DNA from: Prosopocoilus inquinatus
Lineage: Eukaryota; Arthropoda; Insecta; Coleoptera; Lucanidae
NCBI GenBank assembly: GCA_036172665.1
Contig: CM069875.1
Span: forward strand, 21,049,806-21,113,805
DNA: 64,000 nucleotides
Direction: 5' to 3'
This document shows positions 55,401 through 64,000 of the stretch, in pieces. The first letter of the stretch is position 1; each line of letters starts with the position of its first letter. The position numbers and the translations under genes were made by a program. The notes under the pieces were generated by a model. The model ran no database searches. It saw only the letters and a program-made list of their open reading frames with translations, and was not told the DNA's origin.

Positions 55401-57660
55401 TAAATGCATCATATTAAAAGTAGAGAATAGTTTAACTGACCATTACTGAAGCAATTTTATTGGTAATAAAATAAATTTGTTGCGCATAACGCAATATTTT
55501 GCTAGTAAATCTGTAATAACGAGTTTACAATTGAAAAGTTCATCACACAGATTTAGATTTTTTTATGAAAAAAGAGTGAAAAATAGATGACTTCAAAAAT
55601 TATTGAAGCTTGACAGATGGTGGTTGTCAAGTTACCAAGTGGTTTTACTGTATAATTACAATTTTTGTCCGTAATGGATTTCACTATGGAATATAAGGCT
55701 TTTTTGTCGAAAGTTATTTTCGAAATGTACCTACCAAAGTGCATGCAGTTTGACATTAATCGGTACAAAATTCCATGAAAGAGTTTCAAGCAGAATTTCT
55801 ATATTTTGCTTAGATTAAATGCAATTAAAAAAAATTGGACGGGAGTGAGGTTTTTAAATAAATTAGAGCACTTACGTATTAGTTCTTTTTTTGACAAAAA
55901 CGAATGAATGTAATGTAAGTGTTAAATGACTGCATGCAGAAAAAGTAAGATGAGAATTAAGATTTTCAAATACGCAAATACGACAGAAATTATCATAAAG
56001 AATAAAATTTTCTGAGAAATCAGCATTAAAAAGTTTTTCCTCTTGTATCACCATTCAGTGAGCAGCACAAATTAGAAGAACACCAAAATCCATTTTTTTA
56101 ATGCTTGTTTTATATTTTTTTTGGATTTGCACTGAAAAGTTTTCTTCTTGTATCAACTATCCGTAGACACACTGTATGTTGTGTACCAAACAATAATTTT
56201 ACTAGTCAATAAAAGCGAACAAGTAGCTTCCATATATATATATTTTTCAATAATCACTCAGCAACTCACAATCAGTAAGTATCAATGACGAATGATTCTA
56301 TATTCTAAAAATATTGAATTTGCAATATTAGCATTTATGCTGTTATTTATATAATTATTTACGAATCAATATTAAACGATACATTAGTTAAAATAATAGA
56401 TCAACTAGAAAACAAAAACACACAAGATACTCACTTATTGGCAGGATTTTGAGATAAAATGTAGAAATTCTTTTATGTTCATGTTCCACCACATATTATA
56501 TTACTGTGTTAGTATCTAATAATATGTTGATCTAGTTTCATAGACCATTTGGTTTATTTTAGGTTTAAAAATTTAAATATATCTCGTTGAGATAAATTAG
56601 TGTACATTTACATAGATCAAAAACTTTATATCTCAGTTAAAAAATGCCCTCTCATAAAATGGTAAATCAATTTTCCCGTTGATCTGCTTCATACGGTATT
56701 CTGGGAAAAATTGATCTCATTAGTCTACAAATGTTATATTCTATACACACTATTATCAAATATATCCCCGGCTGTCGTATATTTTTTGGCTAAACTAAGT
56801 TGTGTTTAAAACCCGAATGGCACGGCAATATTTTTTGTGATTTTATGAACTGACAGAAGTGTCGAATTAACCAATAAAAATTCACCATGGTAATCTGTCT
56901 TTACCTCTTTAAATAATTAAAATATCAAAGCAATGTATGGTACATTGGGATTGTTGATTTGCTTAATTATTTTTTTCTTTCGTTTGAGTTGAATTAAAAA
57001 ATTATTTAATAGCGCTTCCAATAGTTAGTAGTGTAACAAATATATCGCTGAAGGCGATAAAATATGTTTCAAGTTTTCATGTTTTCAAAAGATTAAAAAA
57101 ATGTAAACGTTATTTAAGATTTTCGTGGCTTCTTACCATTGAAATTTCGCGAACTAAGAAAGTCTTAGATACATTTATCCGAAAACTTTAAGAAACATCA
57201 AGTACTGCATAACGTACCTATTCAGATATTTCACCGAAAGAAAAAGAAATGTATTTTACTTGCTAAGTTACGATACAATCGAGTTAAAATTCATAGTTTA
57301 ATGAACAATTGTATTTAATGAACTTATAAGACCTAGCGAACTCGAAATCCTCATTTTTTACAGGAAATTATAATATTCCATAATCACTTCAAAAGTGTTA
57401 ATTGTTAATTGTCAATGCAAACGGAACAAGTTTGTAATGCAGAGTTAAATATTGAAATGTTTCCGAACTTAGGGCGCAATTTGCATAAGAACGATGGTCC
57501 GAATTAATTAAAACTAGTTTTTATAGAACTGCCTTTTAACTTGCAGGAAATGAACGTATTTTTAAAAACTGTTATGGAAGTGAAAATGCAAATGGCCTGA
57601 ATATTTTATTAAACAATGAACTCGCGGTTAAATGTAAATTTTCAATTTCGTGGTTTTTAC
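52458..57660. other. Intronic AT-rich stretch
   Basis: No supported gene. Contains the dispersed repeat at 53600-53727. Open frames at 53958-54215, 55024-55248 and 55553-55789 show no motif. Confidence 0.5.
53600..53727 (+). repeat. Dispersed repeat, partner of 14034-14165
   Basis: CGTAAGAAAT, GTTCGTG, and ATTAATAAGCGGAAAA appear in the same order and spacing as in the partner. Confidence 0.6.
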
Positions 57661-57664
57661 TTAC

Positions 57665-57867
57665 GTGTTAGGAACATTCCTCATAGTCCTGTGTCTAAGA
57701 AATATTACTACAAGGGTTCCATTCCCGAGCACCCCCACCACAAATATAAGGAAGAACAACACAGGAACAAAGTAAGTTTCCGGTCGCTTGTCGTACGGAA
57801 TGTAATCGTGTGACATGTTGAAAACCGATTCGTTGTGAGTTATATTATCATCCATTATTTCGTTCAT
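57665..57867 (-). CDS. CCHamide-receptor-like GPCR, first coding exon (N-terminus and TM1)
   Basis: From ATG 57867 to a GTAAGT donor whose G is at 57664. The 67 full codons encode an extracellular N-terminus with three N-glycosylation sequons (NIT, NES, NMS), the motif YDKRPETYFVPV and TM1 with GVLGNGTLVVIFL, then the start of intracellular loop 1 (RHRTMRNVPN). The exon stops in phase 2; the missing base of the next codon is supplied by the exon at 11097. YxKRPETY and the GNGTLV segment match insect CCHamide receptors. No signal peptide is needed in this class. A minus-strand acceptor-like TTTCTGAATTAG lies about 14 nt upstream of the ATG, so a 5' UTR exon may exist further upstream. Ligand assignment comes from family resemblance. 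Confidence 0.88.
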
Positions 57868-58981
57868 TTTCTCGAATTCAACTAATTCAGAAACTCAACA
57901 CGAAATCTTTCAGGTAAGTGTTTCTGGTCCTCTCTTTTGGATTCGACTCGACATTTCTGTTGGCGAAAAATTCGTAGGGTGGACCTGAAAACAAATCTCT
58001 CGTTATTATGATTCATGTTTTTCGGCAAATTATCAAGTTGTAATCAACATTCTCATTTGCATACCAGATGAAATTATGACGTAAATACAGACCGATTATA
58101 TTTATTGTTAAATATACGAAACATTTATAAACGCACTATCTATTTTGCGGAAAGTAACATTATGTAGAAGGAAGCAAAACTTAAACATTTGAGACATTTT
58201 ATTTTTCACCATAATCTTTTGAAAAGTAAATAGCTACATATGAAGTATCGATGGCAAATGGCTTTGATATTTTAGGAAAATTCAGCAGTAATTGAATCTT
58301 CATAAATAGAAAAATGAGTTCTATGTAAATGTAAACAGTCTTGAAACGGAACGGCTTTGCGAGCAAGTTTATAAAAATACCGTATTTTGTTTTTAGGTAT
58401 TTTTTTATCACAGTAATTTACAAGAATAATTTACCGTAATAAATGAAGATTTATAATTTTCTTTTTAATTTGCCATCAGAATAAGACACGGGTATTTTTG
58501 TACCAATTATTTACATTGGTTCAGTGACCTTAATGTTGTCATATGTGTTTTAATTCTGTTTATTTCTAGATTACTTGTGTCACTATTTATTTGACGATCC
58601 ATATGCATCTAATTCGGTCCCAAAGTTGTTAATAATGATAGTCTCAAGCATCACAATAACCTAAAAGCACGCAATTGCTATTCACGAAGATGAAAACTGA
58701 AATTAAAATATTAGTTTTCAAAAGCTTTCACTGCAAAACAAACAGTAACAAAAACGCGGTATATGAACGAAAACCACTGGAAAACTGACGGATATTTACT
58801 AATTTCACAATCTGGAAAAGGTGGATCCTTTCGAGGTCCACTATTTCCATGAACCGTTTGTAAGTACTCTGTATACGAAACACAATGGGATACAAAACAT
58901 AACATAAAGAGAAGAATATGTTAGTGATTAAATAAATTTAATACGAGGAACGAAACATTAGCACAAAGACAGAAAAATTCT

Positions 58982-59051
58982 GTCACTTTTGGGCATAAAT
59001 CCGGGTCTCACAGTATCGAGCCAAGTGCTTTAACCAGTAAGCTAAAGTGAC
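58982..59051 (-). repeat. tRNA-like sequence, probable SINE head
   Basis: Minus strand GTCACTT ... AAGTGAC form a perfect 7-bp acceptor-like stem. A D-arm-like GCTTACTGGTTAAAGC follows. The anticodon and T arms are degenerate, so no tRNA is called. Confidence 0.5.
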
Positions 59052-59092
59052 ACTGAAGTTCGAAGGTATTAATCTAATAATTAAATATGATA

Positions 59093-59160
59093 CGTCGCGA
59101 TCAAGCGATAGTGAAACGTAGAGTGCCCATTCTAATTTAAACAATGTCCGGTTAAAGGCT
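59093..59160 (+). repeat. Penelope-type tail remnant
   Basis: GCGATAGTGAAACGTAGAGTG then TGTCCGGTTAAAGGCT follow the order seen at 26690 and 33985. The hammerhead core is absent. Confidence 0.45.
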
Positions 59161-59263
59161 GTGCTAATGTCCGCAGCAATAAATCTCAAATTAAAGGATT
59201 CGCTAGTGCTGATTAAATTAATTTACTACGACGAAAGAAATACTAACAGGAGACAAAAATTCC

Positions 59264-59312
59264 GTCACCTTCGAGAATTGAGAGAGACCCGGGTTCAATT
59301 CCCGTAGGTGAT
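59264..59312 (+). repeat. tRNA-like fragment with perfect B box
   Basis: GTCACCT at the start can pair with AGGTGAT at the end. GGGTTCAATTCCC provides a box B (GGTTCAATTCC). The D and anticodon arms are missing. Probably derived from the same SINE or tRNA family as 58982-59051. Confidence 0.5.
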
Positions 59313-59580
59313 ACAATTTTTCAGTCTTACTGTTAGTGTAGGGTAGAGATAGCAGTAGGTTGCAAGTAGTAAATATTGGATAAAAAGAATTCCACTACTT
59401 CAAAAAAAAAAAAAAAATAGCCGAAATTTTCGTGGAATCCTAGTTGGTGAGCTCTTATGCCTCCATCCATTCTGTATCAATGATTCTCTCCCTAGAGCGT
59501 GTTCGTACACCTCTGTGTTGCTTGGGTAAGATTCTTTCTCTCTCATGTAAATGATTTTGCATATCTTGCTTGTCATGTTA

Positions 59581-61624
59581 TATACAGGGAGATTCAGGCA
59601 ACACGTTCATTAAAAGTTTACGGACTTCTCCTTTGAATTTCTGTTTCATATTTTGCAGTTATAAGTTAACGATATGGATCTATCAAAATTTAATATTTTC
59701 AAATTTCGGACACTTCCGCTTATACCGGAAGTTGCTGTCAACTTATTTTAAATGGAATACCCCAATTTTTAATGCATTTTTGAAATCTTCATAAAATTCT
59801 AAAAATATTTTGTGCAACATGTGATACAAGAAAAATTAACCGTTTCCGAGATATTTTCAGTTTTTAAAAATAATTCAGACTTGAAGAACCTTGGTTATGA
59901 TTCTGCCATCTTTGTGCAACAAAAACCATGAAACCCATTTTTGGCCTGTAGTAGGCTACAGTAACATTCTTTCAGATCATGTCCAGTTTTGCACTTGATT
60001 GCTTACAGGCTGGTTGAAAACTAACTTCTATTCGAACTAATTTCAACTGTCGAAAAGTCATGTTTTTTAAACGGAACGGCTAGTATATTTTTATACCATG
60101 TGATTCAGGATTAAATGTTCTTTCGTCCTATATTAGCATTCCCTATACCTATCTCTTAAAGTTCACTCGTTATCGATGATTTCTTTCTAATTTTTTTCCA
60201 TTTTTCGGTATTATTTTTAAACAGTGGGCTATGAAAACTAGAGCAATTATAATTTTTGAAATCATGTGTCTAGTAGGAATTAAAAAAAATAATTTAATCG
60301 CTATGAAGAACCAAAAAGTGAATAATCAAACACAGACATATAAAAGGTATTTGATGATAAAAAATCGACAATTCAAAAAGTCAATAAAAAAAGTTGTTAA
60401 CGAGGAAAATGCGTTATTACTTAGATACAGTAGAAAGTTATTACTAATAAATAATAGCCGAGAACAACTGAGAGACAATATTATAACCAACAATTTGTGT
60501 ATTATTTTTAATATTTCTGATTTATTTATTAGTTTTCATAAAATTTTGTGTTCTAAGTGTAAATTTCTCCTTGTAAATGTGTAAATAGTCATACCAAGAA
60601 TTCTAATACAGGCGGCATATGTAAACAAAAAGTTCAGATTATAGATGTGTATTTAAATATTATTTGTCGGTTTTTAAAATGAAATTGAAATTACAGTCAG
60701 AAATTAATATAAAAAACCTTAGTTTGTTAAATTTTCATAGCACGCTATTCAGGAATAATACTGAAAAGTGAAAAAATTGATGTGTCAAAGAGAAAATCAT
60801 GAATAGAAAGAGAAAGGTGAGAGATGGATATAGGGAATGATAATATAGCTCGAAAGAACATTTAATCCTGATTCCTATGGTATAAAAATATACTGGGTGT
60901 TCTATTTAAAAAACATGACTTTTCGACAGTTGAAATCAGTTCAAATAAAAGTTACTTTTCAACCAGCCCGTAAACAATTTTGTGTAAAATTAGGTATGAC
61001 CTGAAAGGTTATGAGCATAGCCTACTATAGGCCAAAAATTATGGCTTTTGTTACACAAAGATGGCAACATCATAAACAAGGTACTGCAACTTTGAACTTC
61101 TTAAAAAATGTAAATACCTCTAAAACGGCTAATTTTTCTTGTATCACATGTTACACAAAACATTTTTAAAATGTCATGAAGATTTCAGAAATGCAATAAA
61201 AATTTGGTATTCCATTTAAAATAGAAAAGTTGACAGCAACTTCCGGTACAAGCGGAAGTGCCCTAAAGTTGGAAATGTTGAAATTATGGCTTTTATTACA
61301 CAAAGATGGCAGCATCATAAACAAGGTACTGCAACTTTGAACTTTTCTTAAAAAATGGAAATATCTCTAAAACGGCTAATTTTTCTTGTATCATATGTTC
61401 ACAAAATATTTTTAGAATTTCAGAAATGCAATAAAAAATGGGGTATTCCATTTAAAATAAGAAAGTTGACAGTAATTTCCGGTACAAGCGGAAGTGTCCG
61501 AAAGTTGGAATTATTATATTTTAATAGATCATTATCGCTAACTTATAACCGCAAAATGTGAAATAGAAATTCAAAGAGGAAGTCCGTAAACTTTTAATGA
61601 ACGGGTTGCCTGAATCTCCCTATA
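59581..61624. mobile_element. Long-inverted-repeat (foldback) element, TATACAGGG type
   Basis: The ends ACAGGGAGATTCAGGCAAC and GTTGCCTGAATCTCCC are inverted and lie next to TA. The left arm (about 59583-60215) and the right arm (about 60750-61622) match through TTCCGGTA, CGGAAGTG, AAAGAACATTTAATCCTGA and others. The right arm contains an internal duplication of about 240 bp (61041-61285 and 61286-61512). The core holds a small ORF. It shares end type and layout with 15153-16882. Confidence 0.8.
60231..60584 (+). other. Basic 117-codon ORF in the core of the foldback element
   Basis: ATG 60231 to a TAA/TAG-free end at TGT AAA region (stop by 60584). The translation is rich in Lys, Asn and Ile with a charged helix (EENALLLRYSRKLLLINN). 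No transposase motif. It is the longest frame in the unique core; low-complexity AT-rich DNA could also produce it by chance. Confidence 0.3.
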
Positions 61625-64000
61625 AAACCCAGTCTAGAATTTTATACACTTTTGAATATACAGATATACCACTACAAATTAAAATTAATAAATCTTAAAT
61701 GAAACAAGACAGACACTTGAAATTGTCGCTGAATATGTAGCTTAAGGCTGTATGCTCGCTTACAGCTGAACTCGATTTCAAATGGGCGTATCACTATTTT
61801 TCGCATATATTTAGAAGAAACATACGTTCAACATGTGTTCCTGCATTTTTACACACAAACGAAAAGAACAGAGAACAGAATTACCACCTAAACATTTTCC
61901 TTGTAATTTATGACTCTGCTGTCACTGATCTTTATTTTTGATTGGTTTACGTGTCAGTTTGACACACCCACAAGAGAATATTCCGATAAGGCCTCATTCA
62001 CATGGCTACCGCCCGCGGCCTCCTGCAAATTCTAAGGTCGAGCGCACACTCAGATGAGTAAATTTTTTTATGTAAAAGTGATGTAAATAAAAACGGCGAC
62101 CTGATCTAACACAGAAACTATGTAAAACTCGGAAAATAAAACTACGTCTGTCGGAATGTGAAAGTTTATCAGAATTGAAACGACACAAAAAAAACGCATA
62201 GCATGTTCCTCTGTAAATCAATAACGTCATTTTGTTGTTTCATTACCGTTATTATTACCCCTATAAAATTGTTTTTTTTTTTTTAATTTTACGTGGGTTG
62301 CTTTTTTATCTAGACTACACTAGACTAGATCCTGCACTAAAATTAGGCACAATGACGTATTGCGGTTTAAAGTGGACGTAAAGAAAAAATATACATTATA
62401 CAGAATAATTGTGCTTATGATTATTGGAATAGGAATTAATACTGCTCTAATGTACCGACGCTCATAGAGCAAGTTAATGCGTTAAAAAAGGAGGATAATT
62501 CATTGCCCTAAGCACGTAATCGGCGATCATTCTGATTGTGACGTTTATTTTTGCACCGGGTTCAAAGATAATGAAATTAATTCAGTTCCAGACTTAGTAG
62601 AATGTGGATGACTTCATGATATTATTGCTTGCTGCAATCATTTGACGCATATTGCACAGTTTACTTTTAAATATGAACATTAATGCAGCGGTGACGTACA
62701 TTTCAATTGTTTCAAAATTTGTTGGTGGAAAAAGAGTTAACTTCTCTTTGAAAAATAGCTACGAAGTGAAATGCCACGCTGCGAGCCTTTCTTAAAATTT
62801 CAGTGAGCAATATCACCACCGCATTTATAAGAGAATGATCGGGAAAAGTCCAGGCAAATATACCAAAGTATACAGTGTGCCCGGATACGTAGGGACAGCA
62901 TGGGTAACTTCTGTCTTTGAAGAGATAGAGAGATGATTAAAGTAGCAAAAAGATGCAGGTTCGAGAGCTCATTAAGAATCCATTTTCAAACTTACTTGTC
63001 ATGGCCAACTTGGTTAAAATTTTACTAAAACCAATATCTCCTCATTTCTTTTATTTGCCGTAACTTTCTTGTTATTTAAGATATTGAGATGCGGTTTGAA
63101 CTAGTTTGCATGATAATTTAATTACTTTTATGGGCACTTATTAAAACTAATCTCATTTTTACAAATTTTCAATAATCTAACCTAACCTTAAAATTTTAAA
63201 TTGGTACTCCCTAATTTTCTTGACCTTTATAAGAGAAAATTTATTTCTGAATGCAATGATGTAGCACACGATATGGAGACTTCTTCAGAATTTTGAAAAA
63301 CCGAACTTATTCTTTTTACGAACAGAAATCGCTAGTGCCATGATCACAGAAATTTTGCTTTTTGTTTATCAAGTTATTCTGCAGTGGCACTGATCGATTG
63401 CAGCCAATGGTGAGCGAGCCATTAAAATTTTAAACCAATATCACATCAGCTAGGGGTATGATGTGCCAAAAAGATAAGAATTTCATTGGTCTAAAATTTT
63501 AATCGCTTGTACACGATTGTCCACGAACGATCAGTGGCACTGCAGCTTCATCTGTGTAGCCTTTTCTGGATACTGAGCTTCGTATATTTCACGAGTAAGT
63601 TCTACGTTCTTGTAGCACTTGGTATACGTATAGTCGCAATCAAGTGAATCGAGACCTATTTAAAGTTCTGCAGTCCTTAAGGAGTGCTTATATTACATAC
63701 ATGTCTTCAATAAATTCAAAAACAAATCTTTACAAAACTGTCGACTTGTCGCATACAAATCCTGATGAATCTTTAGCACAAGTCTTCGACAAATACTAGC
63801 ACAGGACATCGTTTACACTATGTGACCTGTTCGCTACATATCTAGTATTTAATAATAAGAAAAAGTATCGTTCGTGAAAGATGACAATCAATTTTTGTTT
63901 TTGGCCGCGGCAGCATAATATTACTATGCTCTTTTTGGATCACTCCATCGTCACAAACCATCAGATCGCTTAATAGTTTAAAACAGCTAACTATTCTGCA
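61625..64000. other. Upstream non-coding stretch
   Basis: AT-rich, no supported gene. Contains a candidate small MITE at 63381-63544. An ORF at 62006-62230 (minus) is without motif. Confidence 0.45.
63381..63544. mobile_element. Candidate hAT-like MITE
   Basis: Ends GCAGTGGCACTGATCG and, inverted with one mismatch, CGATCAGTGGCACTGC. Inner arms ATTAAAATTTTAAACCAAT and ATTGGTCTAAAATTTTAAT are also inverted. CAGTGGC-type ends are common in hAT elements; no 8-bp target duplication is seen. Confidence 0.5.

Larger units (their letters stand above)
11098..57664 (-). other. Receptor intron 1, about 46.6 kb, filled with transposons
   Basis: Bounded by the GTAAGT donor after exon 1 (from 57664 on the minus strand) and the TTTTTGCAG acceptor before exon 2 (at 11098). 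Nearly all listed mobile elements lie inside it, in both orientations. No other host exon was recognised in it. Confidence 0.8.
57900..59580. other. Upstream of the receptor coding start; repeat debris
   Basis: No supported ORF. Two related segments (about 58921-58990 and 59208-59275; shared ATTAAAT, GACGAAA/GAACGAAA, ACA-AAAATTC-GTCAC) flank a Penelope-like tail piece and tRNA-like pieces. A promoter for the receptor could not be pinpointed. Confidence 0.45.

Noticed and set aside
58982..59312. tRNA genes
   Set aside because: The tRNA-like segments lack complete anticodon and D or T arms; they look like SINE or tRNA-derived debris.

Overview
The window reads as AT-rich insect nuclear DNA: spliceosomal introns, LTR, LINE, Penelope and Harbinger transposons, and two exons of a neuropeptide GPCR. 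No bacterial gene, rRNA, CRISPR array or functional tRNA gene was seen. The only host gene I can support is a CCHamide-receptor-like (bombesin-receptor type) GPCR on the minus strand. Its first coding exon is at 57665-57867 and its second at 10871-11097. The exon ends match in phase (phase 2, GT-AG), so about 46.6 kb of the window is one intron. The next downstream exon is not in the window, so intron 2 is also longer than 10.8 kb.

Layout from left to right. 1-8430: decayed Polinton/Maverick-like element with a packaging-type ATPase, a DUF8207-like protein, a small beta-rich protein, a retroviral-type integrase with a chromodomain-like tail, and a protein-primed DNA polymerase B pseudogene. 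Two of its genes keep short spliceosomal introns. 8598-9650: an 11-bp-period array of AGGTCA half-sites ending in hairpins. 9741-10235: a MITE. 15153-16882: a long-inverted-repeat element. 20983-30469: a Copia element with PBS, PPT and a 5-bp target duplication, split by a complete PIF/Harbinger element (22242-27201, target duplication ATA). 30490-33395: a Penelope-like element with intact RT plus GIY-YIG, flanked by inverted repeats that carry near-canonical hammerhead motifs. 34160-35600: an RTE-type LINE remnant.

39751-41177 holds a 312-bp tandem repeat plus an inverted copy, framed by a 13-bp target duplication. Each monomer encodes a canonical hammerhead ribozyme with a palindromic 4-bp stem III and a long stem I. 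This is the architecture of a retrozyme, and a second, short copy at 11911-12083 has its own 13-bp target duplication. 43110-45978 is a 5'-truncated R1-like LINE between two 541/549-bp direct repeats that behave as an extremely long target-site duplication. 48753-52453 is a very young internally deleted LTR element with 885-bp LTRs. 59581-61624 is a second long-inverted-repeat element with a small ORF in its core.

The elements form a recognisable network. The Penelope-like element is the natural candidate for mobilising the hammerhead satellite. Several smaller insertions share its tail sequence and the same forward-plus-inverted layout. The Harbinger insertion post-dates Copia, and removing it with one ATA restores the Copia frame. 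All positions and phases were read by eye; homology calls rest on recognised motifs, not on database searches.
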